64,000 bases of DNA from Lachnospiraceae bacterium (GCA_017432565.1 JAFRIW010000003.1:1-64000), one strand, 5' to 3'. Shown: positions 24,879 through 33,999, counted from the first letter of the stretch. Program-made: numbers and translations. The notes: generated by a model from the letters alone, not told the origin.

Positions 24879-24907
24879 ATGCGGAAGTTAGTTCAGCATT
24901 CAAGTAA
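24879..24907 (-). repeat. IS30 right terminal inverted repeat
   Basis: Its reverse strand starts TTACTTGAATGCTGAACTAA and ends TTCCGCAT. It is the partner of 22945-22973. Confidence 0.75.
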
Positions 24908-24944
24908 ATATTAATTTTGACCGCGAAGAAGGCGTCTTTCCCTC

Positions 24945-24973
24945 TTGAAAATCGAACATATGTTTGGTATTAT
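24945..24973 (+). promoter_or_regulatory. SOS promoter with LexA (DinR) box
   Basis: TTGAAA (24945-24950), a 17-base spacer and TATTAT (24968-24973) form a promoter. The spacer contains CGAACATATGTTTG (24953-24966), the Gram-positive LexA consensus CGAAC-N4-GTTCG with one change. LexA binding here would block RNA polymerase, so the three genes that follow should be induced by DNA damage. Confidence 0.88.
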
Positions 24974-25012
24974 GAGGTCCCGGGAAGGAGGAATCCGGGA
25001 GGGAGGACAGCC

Positions 25013-26410
25013 ATGGAGCGGACCTACATCTGTATTGATTTAAAGTCCTACTACGCTTCTGTTGAATGTGTTTACCGCGGTCTGGATCCTCTGAAAGCCA
25101 ATCTGCTGGTGGCGGACCCGTCCCGCTCCGACCAGACGATCTGCCTGGCCGTCTCGCCTTCCCTGAAGGCGATCGGCGTGCCCGCAAGGCCGAGGCTTTT
25201 TGAGGCGAAGCAGCGGATCCGGGAATACGAAATGCTGCACCGCACCCGGGTCCGGTACATTATCGCCGTTCCGCGGATGGCGGAGTATGAGCGGATCTCG
25301 GCGCAGATCTACGGGATTTATCTCCGGTACGCCGCGCCGGAGGATGTACATATTTATTCCATTGACGAGTGCTTCATCGACTGCACCGGGTATCTTCACC
25401 TGTACCGGAAGGAAGCGGAAGACACCGGCACGAATCCCGCCCATGTCATGGCCATGACGATGATCCGCGACGTGCTCCGGACCACCGGCATCACGGCGAC
25501 CGTCGGCATCGGGACCAACCTGTATCTGGCGAAGGTCGCCATGGACATCGTCGCCAAGAAATGCCCTGCGGACCGGGACGGCGTGCGGATCGCGGAGCTC
25601 AATGAGGATTCCTACAAGTTTCTTCTGTGGGACCACCGCCCGCTGACGGATTTCTGGCAGATCGGCCCCGGCAAGGCGCGGCGGCTCTATAAGGCCTGCA
25701 TGTTCACCATGGGCGATATCGCCCAGCGGACGCAGTGGGATGAAGAGTATTTCTATAAGACCTTCGGCATCGACGGGGAAATCCTGATCGATCACGCCTG
25801 GGGCATCGAGCCGGTCACGATGCAGGATATCAAGAACTACCGGAGCACCAGCCGCAGCCTGTCCAACGGACAGGTCCTGCCCCGGCCCTACCGGTATCCC
25901 GAGGCGCGGCTGGTCTTCCGGGAAATGATCGAAGTACTCGTCAGTGATCTGTTTACGAAGAATCTGGTGACGAGAGGCTGCTCCTGGTGGGTGTCCTACG
26001 ACCACAAGAGTCTGGAAGTCTGTCCGAATTACGAGGGCCCCGTGACGCCCGACTTCTACGGCCGGCTCCATCCGAAGCACACGGGCGGCGCCGTCCGCTT
26101 TCCAACCTTCATCAGCAGTCTGCCGGACATCGCGGATCCGCTGGTGGCGCAGTTTGATGCCCGGACCGACCACCGTCTTCTGTTCCGGCGGCTCGGCGTG
26201 TGCGCACAGGATATCTCGGAAGACCTGGGCATTTACCAGCTGGATCTGTTCACGGACTACGACGCACAGGAACGGGACCGGCGGCTCATGCAGGCAATGC
26301 TGGAGGTGCGCAGAAAATACGGCCCGAACGTGGTCTTCAAGGGCCTGAACCTGCTGGACGGCGCGACGACACTGGAGCGGAATCAGCAGATCGGTGGACA
26401 CAGAGCCTGA
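25013..26410 (+). CDS. Y-family DNA polymerase (UmuC/DinB-like)
   Basis: 465 residues from the ATG at 25013 behind GGGAGGA. It is a translesion polymerase. CIDLKSYYASVECV (about 5-18) supplies the first metal-binding Asp and steric-gate region. YSIDECFID (about 115-123) carries the catalytic SIDE motif, and ATVGIGTNLYLAKVAMD is the conserved palm segment. A helix-hairpin-helix thumb (FWQIGPGKARRL) and a little-finger domain follow. It reads like the UmuC-type proteins of Firmicutes that are encoded with YolD. The SOS box 47 bases upstream supports damage induction. Confidence 0.92.
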   Translation: MERTYICIDLKSYYASVECVYRGLDPLKANLLVADPSRSDQTICLAVSPSLKAIGVPARPRLFEAKQRIREYEMLHRTRVRYIIAVPRMAEYERISAQIYGIYLRYAAPEDVHIYSIDECFIDCTGYLHLYRKEAEDTGTNPAHVMAMTMIRDVLRTTGITATVGIGTNLYLAKVAMDIVAKKCPADRDGVRIAELNEDSYKFLLWDHRPLTDFWQIGPGKARRLYKACMFTMGDIAQRTQWDEEYFYKTFGIDGEILIDHAWGIEPVTMQDIKNYRSTSRSLSNGQVLPRPYRYPEARLVFREMIEVLVSDLFTKNLVTRGCSWWVSYDHKSLEVCPNYEGPVTPDFYGRLHPKHTGGAVRFPTFISSLPDIADPLVAQFDARTDHRLLFRRLGVCAQDISEDLGIYQLDLFTDYDAQERDRRLMQAMLEVRRKYGPNVVFKGLNLLDGATTLERNQQIGGHRA

Positions 26411-26475
26411 ACGCGGTATGCCGCAGGGGGGCAGAATCCGGCTGCCGGTGTTCAAAAGGCGAAAGGGGGTATAAG

Positions 26476-26727
26476 ATGTATGCAATCGGAGCAATGCAGG
26501 TGCCGGCGGATTTCCGGTATCTGGATGTCTTTCTGAAGGGAAAGCCGCAGCATGACCGCGACGATCCTTTCCGGATCCGGCATCCGAAAATGCCGTGTGA
26601 TAAAAGAGCGAAGATTTTCTCTCCCTTTGACGCGCTGAAAGGCTTCAGTGAGGCGCTGGCCGCCCAGGAAGCCCTGAAGGAGGACGAATGTGCTGCAGAT
26701 ACTGGACTGAAGAATCCCCGGAGCTGA
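26476..26727 (+). CDS. YolD-like protein
   Basis: 83 residues from the ATG at 26476, with AAAGGGGG upstream. The core MPCDKRAKIFSPFDALKGF followed by an acidic helix is the YolD-like pattern. These small proteins are encoded beside Y-family polymerases and are suspected to act with them like UmuD. It overlaps the next gene by 40 bases in another frame, suggesting coupled translation. Confidence 0.75.
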   Translation: MYAIGAMQVPADFRYLDVFLKGKPQHDRDDPFRIRHPKMPCDKRAKIFSPFDALKGFSEALAAQEALKEDECAADTGLKNPRS

Positions 26728-27290
26728 GGGAAATTGTAGAAGAAATGAACCGGTCGCCCCTGGTGGAACGGTGGCAGAAGACGAAGGGCATCACCGCCTA
26801 CGGCGAAATCCGGCCGTCCGATATTGTTCCGGTCATCGCGCCGAACCGCGCGGGAAACCGGGCTGTCTACCCCATGAAGTGGGGTTTTTCCGGAAAATCC
26901 CTGCTGATGAATGCCCGTGTGGAATCAGCCGCGTCCAAGCCGACCTTCCGGGAGGCGTGGGAGAAACACCGCTGTATCGTACCGGCTTCCTGGTACTACG
27001 AATGGGAGCATCGCCGCGGCAGCGACGGCAAAGTCTACACCGGCGACAAATACATGATTCAGCCGAAGAATTCCACCATGACCTGGCTCTGCGGGCTGTA
27101 CCGGATCGAGGAAGGCCTGCCGGTCTTTGTTGTCCTGACGCGGGAGCCGGGGGAGGAAATCCGGTTTATTCACGACCGGATGCCGCTGATCCTGCCGGAA
27201 AATCTGGTCGGACAATGGATCAGGCCGGATACCCGGCCTGAGAGTCTGCTTGAATATGCACTGACAGAGATGGTTTACGAAAAGGTCTGA
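26688..27290 (+). CDS. SOS response-associated peptidase (SRAP/YedK/HMCES)
   Basis: 200 residues. SRAP proteins form a covalent crosslink through Cys2 with abasic sites in single-stranded DNA. Present are Cys2 (in MCCRY; the family norm is MCGR), NARVES (Asn and Glu), the PASWYYEW glutamate and the HDRMP histidine, so all key residues are kept. It is third in the LexA-controlled operon after the polymerase and the YolD-like gene. The Gly3-to-Cys change next to the nucleophile is uncommon. Confidence 0.9.
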   Translation: MCCRYWTEESPELREIVEEMNRSPLVERWQKTKGITAYGEIRPSDIVPVIAPNRAGNRAVYPMKWGFSGKSLLMNARVESAASKPTFREAWEKHRCIVPASWYYEWEHRRGSDGKVYTGDKYMIQPKNSTMTWLCGLYRIEEGLPVFVVLTREPGEEIRFIHDRMPLILPENLVGQWIRPDTRPESLLEYALTEMVYEKV

Positions 27291-27303
27291 CTTCCCCGGC
27301 GTC

Positions 27304-28980
27304 TTACCAGGTACTCGTGTATCTGTCGCTGAGAATATCCTGGATGTCATCGTAATACAGGACTTCCCGGAGCTGGGAATCACTTCCCTCGTACATGTTC
27401 CGCGGCATCCAGAGCTCCAGATAATCATAGGTATAATTGAAGCCGATGCCCTCCGGCTCGGGCGCTTCCAGCACCTTCCGAAGGTACGCGGGGAAGGCGT
27501 CGGAGTGCACAAATTTTCCTGAATCATTGTGCGTGCCGTAATGGCTGAACACCTCCATCAGTACATCGTAAACCGCATCCGTGTCGGTAAACAGATCGCT
27601 CACACAGAGAATTTCTCCCGTATCCACATCAATGTTGTACCGCACAGATCCGTATTCTCCGAAGCCAAAATCTCCCACGCCCAGGGAATTGGCCTCTCCG
27701 GTAGAAACGGTAAAGCTGAAAATGTTGCGGCTGAGACTCCACCTGTCCACGGCATAGAGGGAGTAGCAGTACAGGCGGTCCGCCTTTTTCCAGACAGATT
27801 TCGGGACCTTTTCCATGACCTGGTAATGCTTTTCCAGCGTATCTTCCGCAATCTGTTTATACTGGGCACTCAGGCTGTCCAGCGTCTTCATCAGAGCAGG
27901 ATACCGTCCCTCCGGATCTGAGAACACGAAATACTTTGTGTCCAGCGAATAGTCATAGGACTTCTCGCGGGTTTCCTTAACAATGATCGTTTCAAGCTGA
28001 ATGCCGGTCTCTTCCCGCCGGAGAGTCTCTTCTCCCTGAATCCGCTTCAGCGGCTTCGTTGAATGAAATTCACCGCTCCAGCCGTTATAACCCGCCTCGG
28101 TGAATGCTTTAAACAGCAGGCGGTGCATGGGCTCCTCAAACCGGATCCAGTTTTCGGGCACATCCGTCCAGTTGGCTGAGGAGCGGATCACCTCTCCGGT
28201 CTTCAGCTCGATTTCGGCCGTGTAACTGATGCTGTCATCGGGCACACCCTCCGTGTGGATATCGATGCCGTTGATCTGACCCAGGTCCGCCTCCCGCGCC
28301 AGTTCCTGCAGTGCTTCCACCTGTTCTTTTGTCAGCTCGATTTCCTGACAGTAGGAGGAAGAGACAAGTCCCGTGCCGTCCTCCAGCACCTCCAGCTCAT
28401 AGGAATAATGATCCGCGTAGGGCAGCGGTCTGGCCATGCTCGAATCCGGGTCATAAGGCTCGCCCTCATCATAGAAGGTGACCTTCATCGTCCTGATGGT
28501 GAAATCATCAAACTCCTTCTGTGCGTCAGGGTCAGACTGATCATCCGCAGGAGGATAGACCGGGGCGGGCGGCGCCACATACGGAGTCCGCCGGAATTCA
28601 AGCCGGTGATGCCCGCCGTCGCCGTCCGTATGAGACATGGTGTAGGCGATGATGATGTCCTCGGCAGGATCGTAGGACATGTCTTCGAAGACATAATATT
28701 CGTCCGTCACCAGCAGGATTTCGCCGCGCTTCTTCCGGGCGGTATAGCCGATTTCAGACTTGTGTCCGCTGCTTTCGAAGGTGTATTCCATGGTTTTTTT
28801 GTCCACCACGAGTGTTCCGCCGGACGGAGTCTGTTCATACCAGGTCCCTATGGGAGAATGGCCGGCCGGAACTGTCACGGACGACCCGCCTGACGGGGCG
28901 GCCGCACCTGTGATAGTTGTACAGCCGGCAGCAAATACTCCGATCATCAGAACAACAGCTGCTGTAAAAAGTCTGAACAT
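27304..28980 (-). CDS. Lipoprotein with DUF3298/RsiV-like C-terminal domain
   Basis: 558 residues. The N-terminus is a lipoprotein signal with lipobox FAAGC (Cys about 20), followed by a Gly/Ser-rich linker, so it should be anchored to the outer face of the membrane. A first domain (about 45-130) reads as a lipocalin-like small beta domain (GTWYEQ...TLVVD...MEYTFE). A middle domain of about 180 residues follows, and the last third has the DUF3298 pattern (NIDVDTGEILCVSDLF). RsiV relatives bind lysozyme, but no sigma factor gene is nearby. Function unknown. Confidence 0.75.
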   Translation of the reverse strand: MFRLFTAAVVLMIGVFAAGCTTITGAAAPSGGSSVTVPAGHSPIGTWYEQTPSGGTLVVDKKTMEYTFESSGHKSEIGYTARKKRGEILLVTDEYYVFEDMSYDPAEDIIIAYTMSHTDGDGGHHRLEFRRTPYVAPPAPVYPPADDQSDPDAQKEFDDFTIRTMKVTFYDEGEPYDPDSSMARPLPYADHYSYELEVLEDGTGLVSSSYCQEIELTKEQVEALQELAREADLGQINGIDIHTEGVPDDSISYTAEIELKTGEVIRSSANWTDVPENWIRFEEPMHRLLFKAFTEAGYNGWSGEFHSTKPLKRIQGEETLRREETGIQLETIIVKETREKSYDYSLDTKYFVFSDPEGRYPALMKTLDSLSAQYKQIAEDTLEKHYQVMEKVPKSVWKKADRLYCYSLYAVDRWSLSRNIFSFTVSTGEANSLGVGDFGFGEYGSVRYNIDVDTGEILCVSDLFTDTDAVYDVLMEVFSHYGTHNDSGKFVHSDAFPAYLRKVLEAPEPEGIGFNYTYDYLELWMPRNMYEGSDSQLREVLYYDDIQDILSDRYTSTW

Positions 28981-29022
28981 ACACGCCTCCTTTTCTTCAT
29001 GCTCCGTCCCTTTCTCAGGACC

Positions 29023-29679
29023 TTAACGCCTCAGGTATTCCGCCGAGACCGGAAAGTCAAAATAAGTCTCCGGGTACGGCTCGTTATTCAGACAGAAGTG
29101 CCACCACTCACAGTCAATCGGCCCGAAGCCGTTCCGCAACATGGCGCGCCGCAGGATCATGCGGTTGTCATACTGTTCCTGCGTAATCCCGCGATAATCC
29201 GGGTGAGAGACCTCGCTGAAAAAGTCAAACGGACCGCCCATGTCCACTTCTCTGCCGGTCTGCATGTCCAGCAGCGTCAGATCCACCGCACTGCCGCGGC
29301 TGTGGCTGGACTGTTTTGCGATATAGCCCTCGGAAAACAACGCCTGCTTCTCCAGATCCGGATAAAAATACGGCTTCATGCGGATGTCCTGATCCTCGAT
29401 TCCCCACAGGACAAACTGCTTGACCGCGCGGGCAGGCCGGTAGGCGTCGAACACCTTCAGCCTGTATCCCTGCACAATCAGCTCATTGCTGGCTTCCTTC
29501 AGCGCCCGGGCGGCTTCTCTGGTCATCAGCGCGCAGGGCTCCTCATACCCGTTGATCCGCTCTCCGATAAAATTGTAGGAGGAATGATAGCGGATTTCCT
29601 GGATGATATAGGGATCGTAGTCTGCCAGAATCACGAACCCTGACGGGTCCATCTCTTCACTCTTAAAGTCTCTTCTCAT
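29023..29679 (-). CDS. VanX/DdpX-type D-Ala-D-Ala dipeptidase
   Basis: About 218 residues from the ATG at 29679; the frame extends further but the extra part is promoter-like. Zinc-site motifs are SSHSRGSAVDLTL (SxHxxGxAxD) and CEWWHF (ExxWH), and VFDAYRPARAV is the substrate-side motif of M15D peptidases. No signal peptide, so probably cytoplasmic. No vanS, vanR, vanH or ligase is nearby, which argues for peptidoglycan turnover or dipeptide use rather than vancomycin resistance. Confidence 0.88.
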   Translation of the reverse strand: MRRDFKSEEMDPSGFVILADYDPYIIQEIRYHSSYNFIGERINGYEEPCALMTREAARALKEASNELIVQGYRLKVFDAYRPARAVKQFVLWGIEDQDIRMKPYFYPDLEKQALFSEGYIAKQSSHSRGSAVDLTLLDMQTGREVDMGGPFDFFSEVSHPDYRGITQEQYDNRMILRRAMLRNGFGPIDCEWWHFCLNNEPYPETYFDFPVSAEYLRR

Positions 29680-29805
29680 GATGGTCTGCCTGAACTTCGT
29701 AATTTCGTATAAATTAAAAAACCTGTATTCATTGTACCATCCCGCAGGGCGGTTTTTCACTATTATCTGCGCTTCTGTGATAGAATCGGTTCCGGAGGAT
29801 CTGTT

Positions 29806-30297
29806 ATGAAACATCAGACTATTCATCTTCACGAATCTGCTTTTCTTGCGCCGGGCGCTGTGGCGGTCGGCGACGTGGAAATCGGCGAAAACGCGAGCGT
29901 CTGGTACAATGCGACGCTCAGAGGAGACAGCCCGCTCCGGATCGGCGCCCGCACGAATATTCAGGACAATGCCGTCCTGCACGCGGAGCCCGGCCACGAA
30001 GTCCATGTGGGAGAGGACGTCAGTATCGGACACGGAGCGATCGTGCACGGCTGCAGGGTCGGCAGCAACACGCTGATCGGCATGGGCGCCATCATCTTAA
30101 ACGACGCGGTCATCGGCAGCAACTGCCTGATCGGTGCCGGCGCGCTGGTGACCCAGGGAAAAGTCATCCCGGACGGCTCCCTAGTAATCGGAAGCCCCGC
30201 CGTCGTCAAACGGGCGCTGAACGAAGAGGAAATCGCGGCCATCCGCGAAAATGCCGTTGAATATCTCCGGCTGATGAAGGAATACAAAGAGGCATAG
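29806..30297 (+). CDS. Gamma-carbonic anhydrase-like hexapeptide-repeat protein
   Basis: 163 residues forming a left-handed beta helix, visible as repeated [IV]G-type hexapeptides between residues 15 and 140. Family features are VWYNATLRGDSPLRIGARTNIQDN and the metal-type histidines in HAEPGHEVHVGEDVSIGHGAIVHGC. These match YrdA/PaaY-like gamma carbonic anhydrases. GGAGG precedes the ATG. It ends three bases before recD2 and is probably cotranscribed with it. Enzymatic activity is not certain for this subgroup. Confidence 0.88.
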   Translation: MKHQTIHLHESAFLAPGAVAVGDVEIGENASVWYNATLRGDSPLRIGARTNIQDNAVLHAEPGHEVHVGEDVSIGHGAIVHGCRVGSNTLIGMGAIILNDAVIGSNCLIGAGALVTQGKVIPDGSLVIGSPAVVKRALNEEEIAAIRENAVEYLRLMKEYKEA

Positions 30298-30300
30298 ACC

Positions 30301-32544
30301 ATGGAGCAGCTGCGGTGCGTGGTGGAGCGCATCACCTATCAAAATGCGGAAAACGGCTATGCCGTCATCAAGTGCAGGGCCAAAGGCTATCCGGAGCTGG
30401 TCACGGTCGTCGGCGCAATGCCGGATGTACACGTGGGCAGTGTCTTAAATCTCGGCGGCACCTGGAAGATCAATGCAAAATATGGCCGCCAGTTTAATGT
30501 GGAGACCTTTGAGGAAACGCTGCCGGCGACGGTCTACGGCATAGAAAAATACCTCGGAAGCGGGCTGATCAAGGGGATCGGGCCTGCTTTTGCCTCGCGC
30601 ATCGTTAAACAGTTCGGCGAAAAGACACTGGAAATTATTGAAGAAGACCCCGGGCGGCTGATGGAAATCGAAGGCATCGGCCGTGTGCGCGTGGAGCGGA
30701 TTTTAAAGAGCTGGGAAGAGCAGAAGGAAATCAAAAACATCATGCTTTTCCTGCAAAGCCACGACGTTTCCACCGCCCACGCCGCCAGAATCTTCAAGAC
30801 CTACGGCGCCGACAGCCTCAAGGTCGTGCAGGAAAATCCCTATCGGCTGGCCGACGATATCTGGGGCATCGGCTTTAAGACCGCCGACACCATCGCCGAA
30901 AAGCTGGGCTTTGAGAAGGAAAAATATGTCCGGTTGCGGAGCGGCCTGCTCTATACGCTGAACCGCCTCTCGGAGGAGGGGCACTGCTATGCCACGCGGG
31001 CGCAGCTGCTGAAAACCGGCGCGGAGCTGCTCGGCGTGGATGAGGATGTGCTCTCCATGACATTGGATGAGATGGTCCGTACGGGACAGGTGATCACAGA
31101 AAAAATCCCGGAGAAAGACACCGAAGACGGCGCGGCGCAGGAACCTGCGGAAAAAGCCGCCGAAAAAGCCATTTATCTGCCGCCGTTCTATTTCTCGGAA
31201 GCCGGTACGGCGAAGCGCCTTACGGCCATTTTCAATAATCCCGAGGGCGTGAACGTTCCGACCATCGCACTCGCGGAGCAGATCAGCATGAAGACCGGCA
31301 TTGCCTATGATGAAATCCAGATGCAGGCGATTCTCACGGCTGTTCAGAGCAAAATCCTGCTGCTGACCGGCGGTCCCGGCACCGGCAAAACCACGACGAC
31401 GCTCGGCATCATCACCGCTTTCCGGGCGGCGGGCGCCCGGATTCTGCTGGCAGCGCCCACCGGACGCGCGGCCAAACGTCTCTCCGAGGCGACACATATG
31501 GAGGCGAAGACCATTCACCGCCTCCTGGAAGTCAAGCCGCCGGAAGGTTACCAGAAAAACGAAGAAAACCCGCTGAAGGGTGACGTTCTGATCGTTGACG
31601 AGTGCTCGATGATCGACGTCATGCTGATGTATCATCTCCTGAAAGCCGTTCCGGACACCATGACGCTGATTCTGGTCGGAGATATCGACCAGCTGCCCAG
31701 CGTCGGGGCCGGCAATGTACTGCGGGATCTCATCGACAGCGGCTGTTTTCCGGTCGTGCGCCTCACACGGATTTTCCGACAGGCGATGAAGAGCCGGATC
31801 ATCCTGAACGCCCATCGGATCAACGAAGGCAAGCTCCCGGACATCCGGGGCGGGAGAGAGAGCGATTTCTTCTTCATGGATATGGAAAAGCAGGCGCAGA
31901 AGAAAGGGCTGGATGAGACCGACAGCGCGGTTCTCGCACAGGAAGCGGCTGAGACCATTACAGAGCTGGTCTCCGAAAAGCTCGCCCGCTACTACCATAC
32001 GCCGCCCGCGGAAATTCAGGTTCTGACGCCCATGCAGCGCGGCGTCATCGGCGCCGCCAATCTCAACCTGCTTCTGCAGAGCGCCCTGAACCCGGGAGGC
32101 GACGGCCTCTCAAGAGGCGGCTATCTCTTCAAGGCAGGCGACAAAGTCATGCAGATCCGCAACAATTACGAGAAAGAAGTCTTTAACGGAGATATCGGCT
32201 CCGTCGAGTCCGTCGACCGGGAGGAGCGGACGCTCTCGGTCCGTTTCGACGACCGCTCTGTCACCTACGATGTGTCCGAGCTGGACGAATTGGTGCTGGC
32301 CTATGCCGCCACCATTCATAAGTCCCAGGGATCGGAATATCCGATCGTCGTCATCCCGATTCTCATGAATCACTATGTCATGCTGCAGCGCAATCTTCTC
32401 TATACCGGCATCACAAGGGCCAAAAAAATCCTGGTGCTGGTCGGCACCAGGAAAGCACTCGGTTACGCAGTGCGCAATGTGACGGTTGAAAACCGGAACA
32501 CCATGCTCAGTGACCGGATCCGCAGCCTGCTGCCGCAGCGCTGA
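30301..32544 (+). CDS. recD2: RecD2 family ATP-dependent 5'-3' DNA helicase
   Basis: 747 residues. The long N-terminal OB and helix-hairpin-helix region (IKGIGPAFASRIVKQFG and IEGIGRVRVERIL, about 85-150) separates RecD2 from RecBCD-type RecD. Helicase motifs: LTGGPGTGKTTT (Walker A, about 355-366), VDECSMIDV (Walker B, about 430), GDIDQLPSVGAGNVLRDL (motif III) and TIHKSQGSEYP (motif V/VI region). No RecB or RecC is present. The role is genome maintenance and replication-fork repair. Confidence 0.93.
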   Translation: MEQLRCVVERITYQNAENGYAVIKCRAKGYPELVTVVGAMPDVHVGSVLNLGGTWKINAKYGRQFNVETFEETLPATVYGIEKYLGSGLIKGIGPAFASRIVKQFGEKTLEIIEEDPGRLMEIEGIGRVRVERILKSWEEQKEIKNIMLFLQSHDVSTAHAARIFKTYGADSLKVVQENPYRLADDIWGIGFKTADTIAEKLGFEKEKYVRLRSGLLYTLNRLSEEGHCYATRAQLLKTGAELLGVDEDVLSMTLDEMVRTGQVITEKIPEKDTEDGAAQEPAEKAAEKAIYLPPFYFSEAGTAKRLTAIFNNPEGVNVPTIALAEQISMKTGIAYDEIQMQAILTAVQSKILLLTGGPGTGKTTTTLGIITAFRAAGARILLAAPTGRAAKRLSEATHMEAKTIHRLLEVKPPEGYQKNEENPLKGDVLIVDECSMIDVMLMYHLLKAVPDTMTLILVGDIDQLPSVGAGNVLRDLIDSGCFPVVRLTRIFRQAMKSRIILNAHRINEGKLPDIRGGRESDFFFMDMEKQAQKKGLDETDSAVLAQEAAETITELVSEKLARYYHTPPAEIQVLTPMQRGVIGAANLNLLLQSALNPGGDGLSRGGYLFKAGDKVMQIRNNYEKEVFNGDIGSVESVDREERTLSVRFDDRSVTYDVSELDELVLAYAATIHKSQGSEYPIVVIPILMNHYVMLQRNLLYTGITRAKKILVLVGTRKALGYAVRNVTVENRNTMLSDRIRSLLPQR

Positions 32545-32545
32545 T

Positions 32546-33100
32546 TCAGAGATTTACCTGCGCCGTCTCTGCCGCAGACCTGACTGCCTCGCCGAGCCGC
32601 GCCGCCGCTTCTTCAAACTCCGAAAGCCCCGCCGCCTTCAGACGCGCGGGCAGCCGCACGCTCAGATCCTCCAGATCCCGGCGGATCAGCTCCGCCTTCT
32701 GCACCTCATTGCTCCGGATCATGCCCAGGAACTTTCTGCCGTACAGATCGCTCTCACAGGTCATAAGATAGCGCAGTACGGCGTTGCGGATTTCCAGCAG
32801 AAGCAGCTCTTTCTCCCGATCATCCGCGGCAAATTCCGATCCGTACAGGCCCAGCCCCGCCAGTGCATTGCGCGCATTCCGGCGCTCCAGCACCTTCAGC
32901 GTGCGCGAGGAGCGGGTCAGAAACATCAGATTCAGAATGGCCTGCAGAAACCGGTCCTCCGACAGATCCTCCGAAAACCGGAAGCGGAAAAGCCGCTGCG
33001 CAGTCTCATCAGCCGCGCTCAGCATCTCCCGGCGCTTTTCGGGATCGGTCTCTTCATAAAATGCGGCAAGCTCTGCAGCGCAGTCATCCGGGCCGATCAT
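32546..33100 (-). CDS. Hypothetical helical protein
   Basis: 184 residues, all-alpha in appearance and rich in Glu, Arg, Leu and Ala, with no signal or membrane segment. It overlaps the DUF3881 gene by four bases (ATGA), so the two are one transcription unit, and its stop lies one base past the convergent recD2 stop. Such proteins appear only in relatives of this lineage as far as I know. The codon use and coupling make it a real gene; the function is unknown. Confidence 0.7.
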   Translation of the reverse strand: MIGPDDCAAELAAFYEETDPEKRREMLSAADETAQRLFRFRFSEDLSEDRFLQAILNLMFLTRSSRTLKVLERRNARNALAGLGLYGSEFAADDREKELLLLEIRNAVLRYLMTCESDLYGRKFLGMIRSNEVQKAELIRRDLEDLSVRLPARLKAAGLSEFEEAAARLGEAVRSAAETAQVNL

Positions 33101-33999
33101 AGAAATTCTCCCTCGTCCGGGAATGTGATCCGGCCCTGCAGCCAGATGATTCCCTTAAACCGCCGGCCCACCGCCGGCTCGCCGTACAGATCTTTTTTAT
33201 TGATCAGCAGGTCAAAATACAGCTCATTGCAGTCAATGACCATCCGGTACAGTTCCTGGCCCGTCACGCGATTCTGTACAACTTCGCAGTGATGGATTTC
33301 TCCCATCACGTTGTATAGATCGCACTCCACGCCGGTCGGCATGAAGTGGCTGTCCACCAGGGAATAAACGTCGTTGTCCTGGATTTTGTCCAGAATGACG
33401 GCATACGTATCCATGTCGGAAATCGTCAGATCCTTCATGGCCGCCTCATCGCCGGTCCGCGCCTTATTCATGAGACCTTCCCGGTACTGCTCGACGCGCT
33501 GCTTTTCTCTGCGCTCGCTGGCTGTCTTCCGGATCGGAAGCATAATCGTGCCTTCCGTGGAGAGCGCGGAGAGAGAGACCGTCGTCCCGGCCATCGGCAG
33601 AAGACCCGCCGTCTCGCGCTTTAAGTAATCCACCGTGTTCTGCAGACGGAAGATCAGGGTCACACCGACCTTCAGATCATCGCAGACACAGGCAAAGGAT
33701 TCGTTTTCCAGCCGTTCTTCCACCGTGACATCCTCGGTCGTGCTCACATAGTCTCTGCGCAGGTAGGGAAAATAATATTCCAGAAAGAAGTTCCCTTCTT
33801 CGTCATAGTTTCCGAAGGCACACAGACCAAAGCCCGGCCCGAGTTCCAGACGGTACTCCGCGAGCATGCAGCTGTCGTCGCTGCGATCTGTAATATAGCT
33901 GCGAGAAGTGGGGCGGGTAACGGCATCCCGAAGCAGGTCTCTTACCAGCTTCTGGGAGCCTTCTTCCGGAATACCGACCGCCCTGAGAAATTTATGCAA
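33097..33999 (-). CDS. DUF3881 family protein
   Basis: 300 residues beginning MHKFLRAVGIPE, the usual opening of this Lachnospiraceae-restricted family. It is soluble, with a conserved-looking ECDLYNVMGEIHHCEVVQNRVTG (about 225-248) and an FKGIIWLQGRI segment near the end. It lies downstream of serS on the same strand and is coupled to the small helical gene that follows. No function is known for the family. Confidence 0.8.
   Translation of the reverse strand: MHKFLRAVGIPEEGSQKLVRDLLRDAVTRPTSRSYITDRSDDSCMLAEYRLELGPGFGLCAFGNYDEEGNFFLEYYFPYLRRDYVSTTEDVTVEERLENESFACVCDDLKVGVTLIFRLQNTVDYLKRETAGLLPMAGTTVSLSALSTEGTIMLPIRKTASERREKQRVEQYREGLMNKARTGDEAAMKDLTISDMDTYAVILDKIQDNDVYSLVDSHFMPTGVECDLYNVMGEIHHCEVVQNRVTGQELYRMVIDCNELYFDLLINKKDLYGEPAVGRRFKGIIWLQGRITFPDEGEFL

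Larger units (their letters stand above)
22945..24907 (-). mobile_element. IS30-family insertion sequence
   Basis: Imperfect terminal inverted repeats of about 29 bases (22945-22973 and 24879-24907, both beginning TTACTTGAATG and ending TTCCGCAT) bound one full transposase gene. At nearly 2 kb it is longer than most IS30 members, because about 210 and 350 non-coding bases flank the gene. An internal inverted copy of the left end (22956-22973 against 22991-23008) adds subterminal repeats. No clear target-site duplication is visible, and the insertion lies between two intact genes. Confidence 0.8.

Noticed and set aside
29023-29679. Vancomycin resistance locus
   Set aside because: The VanX-like gene stands alone, without ligase, dehydrogenase or two-component genes.
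29680-30048. N-terminal extension of the VanX-like protein
   Set aside because: The open frame overlaps the divergent carbonic-anhydrase-like gene and contains an AT-rich promoter region.
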